From the NCBI GenBank assembly GCA_043554545.1, contig CP121337.1:1054001-1118000 (forward strand): a DNA stretch of 64,000 nucleotides, given 5' to 3'. The position numbers and the translations under genes were made by a program. Positions within the stretch are counted from its first letter, which is position 1; every line of letters starts with the position of its first letter. Under the pieces are notes generated by a model, which did no database searches, was not told where the DNA came from, and was given only the letters and a program-made list of their open reading frames with translations. Of this stretch, positions 36,964-45,808 are shown in pieces. Origin of the DNA: UBA7330 sp043554545. GTDB taxonomy: Bacteria > Bacteroidota > Bacteroidia > Cytophagales > Cyclobacteriaceae.

Positions 36964-37096
36964 CCCGCAGGACGCATATGGAAACCCGCAGGAAGAGGTT
37001 ACATTCCCGCAGGAAGGGTTTGAAGTCCTGCAGGACGGGTCAGAATCCCGCAGGATAGCTAAAAAGTCTCGCAGGATGGCTCAGGATCTCGCAGGG
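36964..37096. repeat. Seven-unit tandem repeat, 20-21 bp period
   Basis: Core CCCGCAGGA or a near variant starts at 36964, 36985, 37006, 37027, 37047, 37068 and 37088. The 11-12 bases between cores are not conserved. It sits between repeat copies A and B only. Confidence 0.8.
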
Positions 37097-37109
37097 AGCG
37101 TATTTTTTT

Positions 37110-37257
37110 TGTGCTGTCGGATGCTACCATCCGACACAAGAGGAGCATAAGTTAGTATTTTGATTAGTGGAGTTCAGTTAACGCAGAGTCCCTTCGGAGA
37201 CCCTGCTGGGAAGGTGTTTGAGAGCGAATACAAAACTACATCTTCGCCGTCATTCAG
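37110..37257. repeat. 148-bp two-hairpin repeat, copy B
   Basis: Same layout as copy A; hairpin 1 at 37115-37136 is a perfect 9-bp stem (TGTCGGATG/CATCCGACA), hairpin 2 at 37183-37206 has one mismatch. Confidence 0.85.
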
Positions 37258-37318
37258 CAAGGGGCTTTGTGTAAAATACGACGAGGTAATAATTCCACAA
37301 TATTCAGACAAATAGAAC

Positions 37319-37371
37319 AAGTATCGTCATTCCGATCCGACGATAGGAGGAGAAGGAATCTTGTGTGTGTT
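37319..37371. repeat. 53-bp repeat, copy 2
   Basis: Second copy of the 36728-36780 element (two substitutions). It lies directly before a 148-bp-type copy, as copy 1 does, so the two elements move or duplicate as one composite. Confidence 0.8.
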
Positions 37372-37373
37372 TT

Positions 37374-37489
37374 TGTACTGTCAGATGCTACCATCCGACA
37401 CAAGAGGAGCATAAGTTAGTATTTTGATTAGTGGAGTTCAGTTAACGCAGAGTCCCTTCGGAGACTCTGCTGGGAAGGAGTTTGAAAGC
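37374..37489. repeat. Truncated copy C of the 148-bp repeat
   Basis: 116 bases, ending after TTTGAAAGC where copy D begins three bases later. Hairpin 1 at 37379-37400, hairpin 2 at 37447-37470 (perfect 8-bp stem). Confidence 0.8.
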
Positions 37490-37492
37490 TTT

Positions 37493-37640
37493 TGTACTGT
37501 CGGATGCTACCATCCGACACATGAGGAGCATAAGTTAGAATTTTGGTTAGTAGAATCCAGTTGACGCAGAGTCCCTTCGGAGACTTTGCTGGGAAGGAGT
37601 TTGAAAGCGAAGACAAAACTACACCTTCACCGTCATTCAG
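37493..37640. repeat. 148-bp two-hairpin repeat, copy D
   Basis: Full-length copy; hairpin 1 at 37498-37519, hairpin 2 at 37566-37589. It continues into a GAGCGAAGCGGAGTGAAGAATC segment (about 37645-37666) similar to widespread Bacteroidota intergenic repeats. The whole 36673-37809 stretch has no convincing gene. Confidence 0.8.
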
Positions 37641-37734
37641 CAAGGAGCGAAGCGGAGTGAAGAATCTTTTGATTCGTGAGTGTTGGTTCCAGGCAAGCGA
37701 CACACGGCTTTGCGGATAAATAAATCTTACAATA

Positions 37735-37766
37735 AAAAAGCCATCCCGAAGTCGGGATGGCTTTTT
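37735..37766 (-). terminator. Rho-independent terminator of the FecR-SusC-SusD region
   Basis: Perfect 15-bp stem (37735-37749 with 37752-37766; core GCCATCCCGA) and a very tight central loop, flanked by A and T runs on both sides, 43 bp after the SusD stop. Confidence 0.9.
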
Positions 37767-37809
37767 ACTTATAACTATTTATCAATAATCGTTTACATGA
37801 TCTGGATCC

Positions 37810-39483
37810 TTAATAAGGTTTTCCAGTTCCTTGTAGCAACCATTGTTTTGAATACTGGCTATCCTTACCTAATTGGCCAGAAAAGCTAGTGACTTCCATG
37901 TTCTCAATGGCTGAACTAACATTGTCTGTATTGTTATTCAGCTCATCACCACCATATCCGAAACGGATAGCAGGTACTGGCTGTGCTGCACCTGCACCAA
38001 CGGTAAAGTCAGGGAAACCTGTTCTTTTATAGTCGTTCCAAGCTTCTGTAGCAGAAGTAAATGAAGCAACCCATTTCTGAGTGATTACCTGCTCAACTGT
38101 TCCATCAAAAGGAACTGAAGCAATGAATGTTGCATAGTCTCCTTCAACACCCCAGGTCTCTAAAGAAGCCATGATACCAGCATTGTAATGCGTTTCTGCA
38201 TCGCCAACATTCCAGCCATTGACAGGTAAAGCCATTTCTGCTAAAGTAAAATGCATTTCAGCAGCAGATACCAACCTGGATTGTAATAAATCACCAGGTG
38301 AAGCCTGACCATCCATGAAAGTTTCTGTCATCATCGATACATGGATGTTGTGTCTTCCTTGACCACCAACAGGATTACCATTGTAGATATTTATGTCTGG
38401 CATAAATGCGCCAGCTGGTATACCTACGTATTCGCTGTCATCATAAGTGACATCAGCAGGGTTAAAGCGTCTTGTGAAGTCATCGTTACTTCCTCTGTAA
38501 TCAATCCAGTCTGGATAGATATCAGTCAGGACACCATTCACACGCATTTGGTCTTCAGCGCCAGTGACACCTGCATCTGGTACCCAACGAACTTGTACTG
38601 GGGCAAACCAAACACTAATCCTTGGGTCATTGGTTGCATTCAGTTGGTCGATCAAAGTTTTACAAGCCTGATATCGGGTAGAACTTTGCTCATCGTCATA
38701 TTGAATGGGCCACTGGTCGTTTGAACCACCAGTGTAATCCAAGGTCGCATCCTCACTAGATGAAGTGATAAAGTCACCACTTGCCACTATACTTTCAACA
38801 AGTGATTGTACAGTATTGTCCTTCTCTGAAATACGAACGGCGTATCTTATCAGCAAGGAATTTGCAAATCGTTCCCACGCAGCCATATCACCATCGAAGT
38901 ACAAATCAACACTACCATCTACGAAAGAATCATCTCCAGTAGCAAACAAACCTGCTGCAGTTTGAAGATCATCGATCACACCATTATAAATGGTCTGTTG
39001 TGAAGAGAATGAAGGATATTGAAATTCCAAACCTTCTTTGTCACCTTGAAGTGCCATTTCATAAGGTGCATCTCCCCAATAATCAGCAATTTGACCGAAA
39101 ATAAACGCTTTCATAACCAAACCAACTCCCTCATGAAAAGGAAAGCCACTGTTTCTGGCATTCGTAATCATAAGCTCATTGTTTCTAAGGATATCATAAT
39201 ACGCAGTCCAGTCAGAACCACTCCACTCATAGTAATTATGACTTCCGGCCCATCCTGATTTTTGCGTGTGTTGCATGGCACCTGCCATGTTATCTACTCC
39301 CAGACTTAAATACCTGGAAGCAACTGATCCAAGTATATTAGGCATTAGCAAATTCACATTGCCATCCTCCAGGTTTATCGCATTGGGGTTCTTGTTAAGA
39401 TCCGTCAATGTCTCGTCACAACCTGATACTACCAGTACCATGGCCATGAGCGTAATTCCTATTTTATTAAATATCTGTTTCAT
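37810..39483 (-). CDS. SusD/RagB-like glycan-binding lipoprotein (pair 2)
   Basis: 557-residue lipoprotein; start at 39483 begins the lipoprotein signal (MKQIFNKIGI, lipobox VVSGC) and leaves 23 bp after the SusC stop. The longer frame would overlap SusC by about 40 bp. SusD-like_2 type with DLNKNPNAINLEDGN near the N-terminus and VITQKWVASF near the C-terminus, ending WLLQGTGKPY as in the first SusD. Partner of the SusC at 39507-43112. The two SusDs share motifs throughout, implying duplication of a transporter for related ligands. Confidence 0.93.
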   Translation of the reverse strand: MKQIFNKIGITLMAMVLVVSGCDETLTDLNKNPNAINLEDGNVNLLMPNILGSVASRYLSLGVDNMAGAMQHTQKSGWAGSHNYYEWSGSDWTAYYDILRNNELMITNARNSGFPFHEGVGLVMKAFIFGQIADYWGDAPYEMALQGDKEGLEFQYPSFSSQQTIYNGVIDDLQTAAGLFATGDDSFVDGSVDLYFDGDMAAWERFANSLLIRYAVRISEKDNTVQSLVESIVASGDFITSSSEDATLDYTGGSNDQWPIQYDDEQSSTRYQACKTLIDQLNATNDPRISVWFAPVQVRWVPDAGVTGAEDQMRVNGVLTDIYPDWIDYRGSNDDFTRRFNPADVTYDDSEYVGIPAGAFMPDINIYNGNPVGGQGRHNIHVSMMTETFMDGQASPGDLLQSRLVSAAEMHFTLAEMALPVNGWNVGDAETHYNAGIMASLETWGVEGDYATFIASVPFDGTVEQVITQKWVASFTSATEAWNDYKRTGFPDFTVGAGAAQPVPAIRFGYGGDELNNNTDNVSSAIENMEVTSFSGQLGKDSQYSKQWLLQGTGKPY

Positions 39484-39506
39484 TTTATATGCTTTTTGAA
39501 AATACA

Positions 39507-42500
39507 TTAAAAATTGAAGTTCATTTTGAATCCAAGTGAAGCACTCCACGGCATGACGTTTTGACGCTCATAACCTTGCTTGAATTGGGATGAACCATTA
39601 CCCTGTGTTCCTCCATTTGCCTGGAAAGCTCTTTCTGGGTCTATACCAATTTTTGCAGCATTCCATAACATCAGGTTTCTGGTATAGATCGCGAAATTGG
39701 CGCCTTTACCTAGACCTGGTAAGCTGTACGACACAGAAAGTTCTCTAAGCTTAATAAATGAAGCATCAAACGTGATGTTTTTGTTGTAACTCCAAGGGTA
39801 GGTATCTGTGATTGGCGCAAAGATAGTACCTGGTCCACCGAGGTTTTCAGTATATACATCATCTGAAAAATCATCAGGTGTATCTGCTCCTGCAGTCTGA
39901 ACAACTCCAGGGATGAATGCACCGTCAGTACCACCATCACCCAATGTGAATCCACCAGTTTCAGCAGTGTGCCCACCAACTCTTGGGTATCTTCCAATTT
40001 GTGGAATGATATTCTCTTCCGGATTTGATTTAAGCAATGCCTCTAGCTCACTTTCAGAGTAAAGTCCACCAGGTATCAGTCCATCTATTTGACGTTGTGA
40101 TCTCCAGTCAGACTCACCATATCGATAGGTGTAAGAAACGAATTCTCCACCATTTCTCCAGTCAAAGCTTGCACTAACGGTAAACCTTCCGAAGCTCACT
40201 CGTGATTGCATACCTAAAAGGAAGTCAGGGTTAAAGTTTCCTACTTTTTCCCAATCTTCCGTATCTCTTAGTCTTATCCATCCACCACCTTCAAGTACAG
40301 GCCACTGATAATATTCTGAATTTGGATCCTGAACCTGAGCGATGCCATAGCTGTAGATATCACCAACTTGATCACCTACAAATGAGTATGCTCCAGCATT
40401 GTCATTCCAAATTTGGATAAACTCAAGATCATCAGTGAGTTCTTCTACCGTTGTACGGTTTCTGGTCAGGTTGAAATCAACATCCCAGGTAATTCCATTA
40501 GGATTTTTGATGGGCGTACCACCGAAAGTGAATTCCCAACCCTGGCTATTAATCAAACCTGCGTTGATTAGTTTACTGCTGTAACCTGATGATCTCGGTA
40601 AAGGAACTGAGAAAATTTGGTTTCTGTTATCCATTGTATAATAAGTACCACTGAATCTCACACGGTCATTAAACATGTTCAGGTCTACTCCGAATTCAAT
40701 GGAGGTATTTTCCTCTGGAAGTAAATCTGTATTTAGTAAAGTGCTAGGTACTGCTTGTGTGATCAACGAATTCCAAGAACCTAATCCTAAAGATTGCTGC
40801 AATTGATAAGGGTCTGTATCGTTACCAACCTGAGCCCAACCACCTCTTGCTTTTAAAAGGCTGATGGTTTGTGGCAAGTCAAAGGTATAGTTCGCCAACC
40901 AGCTAACCGATGCTGAAGGGTAGAAATAAGACCTGTTTACTGCTGGAAGTGTACTTGACCAATCATTTCTTGCAGTTAGGTCCAGATAGATCTGACCCGC
41001 ATAACCGATAGAAGCCAAACCGTATAAACTATAAATAGCTCTCTCATATTGGCTACTGTTAACTCTAATATTGTCAAGTGGAATATTACTTACGTTATAT
41101 AGTCCAGGTACAACCAAACCATTTCTTCTGTCTCCACCAGATCCAATACTGGAGTTTGATCCCTGACGGTTCATGATGTTACCGCCTGCTGAAACACTGA
41201 TGTCCCAATCTGAAGCAACTGTATTGTATGATAACAAGAAGTCAGAGTTTCTTTCCTGAAAAAAGATGTCCTGAATGGTATAGTTACCTTTTGGCATTCT
41301 GTCAGCACTAAAAGGAACAATTGATTCTCTGCTTTCATTGTAGTTATCCATTGAATGCTTAACAGATAAAGAAAGCTCGTCTGTAAATGCATAATTCAAA
41401 GAGATGGTACCATAAAGACGGTCCCTTACGAATGAGTTTGACATTCCATAAGCAATGAAGTATGGATTGTCACCACTAGGAGAGTTGTTTTGTTGAACAC
41501 CTTCCAGTCCTGGCTCCCAATAATCTTCAAAAAGAGCTACATCAATGTGAGGGTGCTCATAAACAGCCTGCAATGGGTTGTTTCTTCTATCTCCAGTACT
41601 TGGGATATCATTAGAGCTTGTCCTTGCAACTGTAACATTTGTGTTAAAAGTCAGACCTTCAAGTAACTCATAGCTGATATTGGTTTTCAAACTATTGTTG
41701 TATCGGTCATTGTTTGGGATCATTCCCTGCATAGACATATTTGAATAGGATACCCTGAAATTTCCATTTTCAGAACCACCTGTAACAGCAACGTTATTAG
41801 TTGAAGTTATTCCAGTTTGAAGGAAGTTCTTCATATTGTCAGGGAATGACCTTAACTCGGTAGGTTGGTCATAACCATACTGTTGTGCTATTATTCCAGC
41901 ATCTAACTCAGGGCCTCCCCAATAGGCAGATCCTTCATCCAATGTTGAATTCCTTCCACCATTTGCATACTTATAGTGAAAATCTAAAAGTTTGGTAGGT
42001 TTCTCAAATAGTGTACTTGAGGAAATTGAAACACCAATTTTTTTACCTTTTGAACCTGATTTAGTAGTAATGATGATTACTCCGTTACCAGCTCGCGTTC
42101 CGTATAGAGCAGCGGCACTAGGTCCTTTCAAGACAGTAACATCTGCGATGTCATCAGGATTGATATCAGAAATTGCATTTCCATAATCTACCTGATTTCC
42201 ACTACCATTTTCAGAAACGTTGTTCAAAGAGTTACCCATGAATACTCCATCCACAATAAATAATGGTTGGTTATCTGTAGTCAATGATGTTGCACCCCTG
42301 ATCACTACACTTACTGTAGATCCTGGACCACTTGTTTGGTTGATCGTCACACCAGCTACTTTACCAGCCAAAGAGTTTAAAACGTTGTCCTGCGATACCT
42401 GAGTAAGTGATTCTCCATCTACCTGTCCTACATCATAACCCAAAGATCTTTCGTTACGCTCAATACCAAGTGCAGTTACGACTACTTCTCCAAGTGCTGT

Positions 42501-43112
42501 AACATCTGAAGCTAAAGAAACGTCAATAACGCTCTTTCCACCCACAGTGATCTCCTGGGCTTCAAAACCTACGGAACTGATGATCAAAACAGTTTCCTGG
42601 CTTGGAACTTCGATTGAATACATACCATCAATGTCAGTAATGGTACCATTTGTGGTTCCTTTTTCCACGATGTTTACACCTGGAAGTCCAGTTCCATCTT
42701 CTTCCGAAGTTACTTTACCACTGACTTTGATTCCCTGAAAAACTTCTTTGGCGCTAATAGTAGCCTCTTCAACCGCACGTTTTCTAACGACGATGTTGTT
42801 GTTAACGGCTCTGAATTCAAGGTTTGAATTTTTAGAGATCTCTTTCAGGGCTTCCTGAAGATTCTCTTTCTTTTCAACCTTGATCGTTTGATTCAGCTCA
42901 ACTTTGATTTCATCCTCATAGATAAAGTTGTAATCAGTTTTGCTGGCAATCTCATCCATCAATTGGATGACCTTTCCTTCACGGACGCTCAGGCTTAATT
43001 TCGTATCCTCAAGTCCCGGAAGACTAGATGATACAGCATAAGCTGATGTGTAAGCAACAATTGTAAATAAGACAAAAAGCTGCCTTAAATACTTCGTAAA
43101 ATTTGGTTTCAT
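39507..43112 (-). CDS. SusC/RagA TonB-dependent transporter with STN signalling domain (pair 2)
   Basis: 1201 residues with signal peptide. Residues about 35-110 form an STN (secretin/TonB short N-terminal) domain, used to signal through a FecR anti-sigma factor. A carboxypeptidase-regulatory-like domain (about 130-215; GVNIVEKGTTNGT), a plug with VTVLKGPSAAALYGTRAGNG and the barrel (ending FKMNFNF) follow. The FecR gene lies directly upstream, 67 bp away. The transporter is therefore expected both to import substrate and to report its presence. Confidence 0.95.
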   Translation of the reverse strand: MKPNFTKYLRQLFVLFTIVAYTSAYAVSSSLPGLEDTKLSLSVREGKVIQLMDEIASKTDYNFIYEDEIKVELNQTIKVEKKENLQEALKEISKNSNLEFRAVNNNIVVRKRAVEEATISAKEVFQGIKVSGKVTSEEDGTGLPGVNIVEKGTTNGTITDIDGMYSIEVPSQETVLIISSVGFEAQEITVGGKSVIDVSLASDVTALGEVVVTALGIERNERSLGYDVGQVDGESLTQVSQDNVLNSLAGKVAGVTINQTSGPGSTVSVVIRGATSLTTDNQPLFIVDGVFMGNSLNNVSENGSGNQVDYGNAISDINPDDIADVTVLKGPSAAALYGTRAGNGVIIITTKSGSKGKKIGVSISSSTLFEKPTKLLDFHYKYANGGRNSTLDEGSAYWGGPELDAGIIAQQYGYDQPTELRSFPDNMKNFLQTGITSTNNVAVTGGSENGNFRVSYSNMSMQGMIPNNDRYNNSLKTNISYELLEGLTFNTNVTVARTSSNDIPSTGDRRNNPLQAVYEHPHIDVALFEDYWEPGLEGVQQNNSPSGDNPYFIAYGMSNSFVRDRLYGTISLNYAFTDELSLSVKHSMDNYNESRESIVPFSADRMPKGNYTIQDIFFQERNSDFLLSYNTVASDWDISVSAGGNIMNRQGSNSSIGSGGDRRNGLVVPGLYNVSNIPLDNIRVNSSQYERAIYSLYGLASIGYAGQIYLDLTARNDWSSTLPAVNRSYFYPSASVSWLANYTFDLPQTISLLKARGGWAQVGNDTDPYQLQQSLGLGSWNSLITQAVPSTLLNTDLLPEENTSIEFGVDLNMFNDRVRFSGTYYTMDNRNQIFSVPLPRSSGYSSKLINAGLINSQGWEFTFGGTPIKNPNGITWDVDFNLTRNRTTVEELTDDLEFIQIWNDNAGAYSFVGDQVGDIYSYGIAQVQDPNSEYYQWPVLEGGGWIRLRDTEDWEKVGNFNPDFLLGMQSRVSFGRFTVSASFDWRNGGEFVSYTYRYGESDWRSQRQIDGLIPGGLYSESELEALLKSNPEENIIPQIGRYPRVGGHTAETGGFTLGDGGTDGAFIPGVVQTAGADTPDDFSDDVYTENLGGPGTIFAPITDTYPWSYNKNITFDASFIKLRELSVSYSLPGLGKGANFAIYTRNLMLWNAAKIGIDPERAFQANGGTQGNGSSQFKQGYERQNVMPWSASLGFKMNFNF

Positions 43113-43179
43113 AGTTTAGTGTTTAATTGTTGTAAGCATTCATATTAATTTGAGTAGTAAGACATTTAGTATTCATTCT

Positions 43180-44196
43180 TCATATAGATTTATTTTTGAT
43201 GATTATTTTGTTTTCTTCTATGGTGTAGTCCGTCCCTGTAGCATATGTTAGGGATTCTATAACTGACTTGATATTTTCGTTTTGATGTACACCCGACAAT
43301 GATTTTTCGTAAATAGCTTCATCTTCAATTTCGATATCTACCCCATACCATCTTTCCAGGATATGCTCTACTTCTATGATAGGCGTAGCGTCAAATTTCA
43401 GAATGCCTTTTCTCCAGCTTAATTCATTTGCTGGGTTCACTTCTAACACGCTGATCTCGTTAGATTCGGATGAGAACAATAATTTTTGGTTTTGGGTAAG
43501 GGTAATAGCTTCTTCACCAACTTTATGAAGGTCTACTTTTACAGTACCTGATTCCACAGTCACCGAAAAATGATCTTCATCTTCATATGCCTTGATGTCG
43601 AATGAAGTTCCAAGTACTTCAACAGTATAATTCTTTACTTTTACATGAAACGGTCTTTCTTCATCTCGTTTAACATCAAAATAGGCCTCACCTTGAATCT
43701 CAACTGCTCTTGAATTGTCAGGAAATTCTTTTGGATAGGAGATACTACTAACAGCATTCAGGTGGACGAAGCTCCCATCTGATAATCTTGTTCTAAATAG
43801 TCTTTTGTTAGGGGTATTCTTAATGACAATAGGGTTCAAATCCTCATGATGACTTGCTTCATAGATCATGTCACTTGAAAAAGGGACTAGCGAATAAATA
43901 ATGAAAGCTGTTAGCGCAAGGATGATTGACAAGGAAGCAGCCAGGGTGTAATTTTTTGATTTTTTATTGCGTTCTACTTTTTTAAATACCGTTGATTCTT
44001 TTGAAGTAGTTTCCTGATGGTTATCAGGTTTTGTGAAGTGGGCATCTAACTCCTTCATAAATTGCCTTTCCAAATAAAGATCGTATTTGGTACGCAACTC
44101 ATCATTATCAATGTTTTCGAGCAATGAGTCGAATTCCTCACGTGTGATCTCGTTATTTATGAGTCTCTCGAATAACTTTTCTGGATTTATTTGCAT
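43180..44196 (-). CDS. FecR-family anti-sigma factor
   Basis: 338 residues. A cytoplasmic helical N-terminus (about 1-75), one membrane helix (about 83-105), a FecR domain (about 120-230; DGSFVHLNAVSSISYP, then VEIQGEAYFDV) and a C-terminal DUF4974/STN-like domain (GVDIEIEDEAIYEKSLSG). Family members hold an ECF sigma factor and release it when the STN-SusC binds ligand. Such genes usually sit next to the sigma gene, but none is seen in this window: the next gene upstream is divergent and unrelated. Confidence 0.93.
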   Translation of the reverse strand: MQINPEKLFERLINNEITREEFDSLLENIDNDELRTKYDLYLERQFMKELDAHFTKPDNHQETTSKESTVFKKVERNKKSKNYTLAASLSIILALTAFIIYSLVPFSSDMIYEASHHEDLNPIVIKNTPNKRLFRTRLSDGSFVHLNAVSSISYPKEFPDNSRAVEIQGEAYFDVKRDEERPFHVKVKNYTVEVLGTSFDIKAYEDEDHFSVTVESGTVKVDLHKVGEEAITLTQNQKLLFSSESNEISVLEVNPANELSWRKGILKFDATPIIEVEHILERWYGVDIEIEDEAIYEKSLSGVHQNENIKSVIESLTYATGTDYTIEENKIIIKNKSI

Positions 44197-44466
44197 CTTT
44201 TTACCAACTAGTATTCTAAATACTCAATCAGTCAGTTTTCGGGCTATGCAGAAATCGAATTTTTAATATTAATTATAGGTTAAGAATTGTCTCTTAAAGA
44301 TTAAGATAGTGTGAGATTCCTACCAAGTAAAATAAGAAGTAGCGATTATCATCGTATTTTTAATAGTCTTAATGATCCTTATCTAGGTATATTAAGCTGA
44401 AGATTGCAGTGTGCACCCCATGATGCTGTCAGGCAGTTAAGTTTAACTTTTTTCAAAACATCGACC

Positions 44467-45756
44467 ATGAAAACAAACAAACTCATACTTAATATCATAA
44501 TTGTTGGAATGACCCTTGGAACGGCCTGGGCAATTCGAGGACAGTTTGGTCATGAACAAGGTGCAGCTTGGGCAGGATCAATAGGTGCGATATGTATTGT
44601 CTTATTATCCGGACGGTCTGACTGGTACAATAAACTATTTAAGGCTGTGATGGCGGCCGCCATTGGTTGGGGGTTAGGTGGCCTGATGAGCTATGGGGTA
44701 GTTGTTGGATATGGAAGAGGCACCGACTTCGTTAACGTATACTATGGATTACTGATGTTGTTTATCATCGGAGGACTTTATGGTTTTGTCGGAGGAGGGT
44801 TATTTGGATTGGTCTTAAATGATTCAAAAGATAAACCAGTTAACTGGTTATTGCTTTTTGTCGGCACGGTGGTGAGTGGGATAGTTACTTATTTTTTCCT
44901 GATTCTCGAGTGGGAATGGTTTATGACGCCTCCAAGATCTGAAATTTGGGCTGCCTGTCTGGGAGTAGGTATTTTTTTGGCATGGTTTGCAAAGCATTAT
45001 CAATTTAACTCCGCCTTACGTGTAGCCGTATTTTCTGGTCTTGGTGGAGGCTTTGGGTTTGCTTTTGGTAATTTCCTGATGGTTTTAGGGAATGTTTCAG
45101 AAATTAGTTTCAACTTTTGGAATGTAATGGAGTATTCGCTTGGCTTTTTTGGAGGAGCAGGAATGGCCTACGGAACATTTACCTCTGAATGGAAAGTCAG
45201 TGAGTCCCTGAAGCCGAAGTCCTCCAACCTAATCCCCATATTGTTTACCGTATTATTTATACCCTTTGTGGTCTGGGATCAATCCTTTACCATTGAGAAA
45301 ATACAAGGTAATTATGAAAAGTTAGTCGAGGGATCTGCATTGGATTGGGCCTGGCTCATCATGCTGTTGGCCATAGGTCTCATACTGATTCAGCTTGTGT
45401 TTGTGATTTACAATTATTATTTCTCCAAAAACGATAAACCTCTGCATTTATCAGAGAATGAAGTAAAGAGTTTCTTTGCTACCCATTTTGGATTGTATGC
45501 TGTGTTTAGCCTGCTGCTTACCGGTGCTATCTTGAGTGTTTACAGAATTGAACAATACCTTTATCTGGTGAATTATGGGATTATTCTTATGGTATTACCA
45601 AGGTTGAATCCAGTGTTCAAGCCCAGGTCCAATGGGAGGTGGGGAAGAAATTTCATTTTACTATTGATCTTACTTGCGTTGCTCGCAGTGATTGTTATTC
45701 AAACACACGGGGAAATGCCAGGGATGCAAAGGCGTTTTGAATATTTTGGAAATTAG
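44467..45756 (+). CDS. Unknown polytopic membrane protein
   Basis: 429 residues; the start at 44467 (MKTNKLILNI) begins the first membrane helix, and the 21-residue longer frame is unlikely. About eleven hydrophobic segments span the protein. Gly-rich helices carry the motifs WAIRGQFGHEQGAAWAG near the N-terminus and GLGGGFGFAFGNF in the middle, suggesting a transporter or channel-like packing. I do not recognise the family. It begins a plus-strand cluster with Gfo/Idh/MocA and DegT genes (52 bp before the former), so transport of a sugar or cyclitol is a possible role. Confidence 0.6.
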   Translation: MKTNKLILNIIIVGMTLGTAWAIRGQFGHEQGAAWAGSIGAICIVLLSGRSDWYNKLFKAVMAAAIGWGLGGLMSYGVVVGYGRGTDFVNVYYGLLMLFIIGGLYGFVGGGLFGLVLNDSKDKPVNWLLLFVGTVVSGIVTYFFLILEWEWFMTPPRSEIWAACLGVGIFLAWFAKHYQFNSALRVAVFSGLGGGFGFAFGNFLMVLGNVSEISFNFWNVMEYSLGFFGGAGMAYGTFTSEWKVSESLKPKSSNLIPILFTVLFIPFVVWDQSFTIEKIQGNYEKLVEGSALDWAWLIMLLAIGLILIQLVFVIYNYYFSKNDKPLHLSENEVKSFFATHFGLYAVFSLLLTGAILSVYRIEQYLYLVNYGIILMVLPRLNPVFKPRSNGRWGRNFILLLILLALLAVIVIQTHGEMPGMQRRFEYFGN

Positions 45757-45808
45757 AGACCAACGAATAGGTATCAATAAATCTTAAAACACAATAAGTG
45801 AATTTTTC

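Noticed and set aside
36615..36977. 120-codon minus-strand frame
   Set aside because: Overlaps the end of the FG-GAP gene and repeat copy A; content comes from the repeat.
36964..37096. CRISPR-like array
   Set aside because: Repeat core is only 9 bp, spacers 11-12 bp, units are degenerate and no cas gene is nearby.
36899..37150. 83-codon plus-strand reading frame across the tandem repeat
   Set aside because: It is composed of repeat DNA, has no signal or domain, and the 20/21-bp unit spacing breaks the codon period.
37641..37700. Insertion-sequence end next to the second SusD
   Set aside because: No transposase frame or terminal inverted repeat was found; the segment only resembles common intergenic repeats.
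38341..38724. 127-codon plus-strand frame
   Set aside because: Antisense to the second SusD gene with no recognisable domain.
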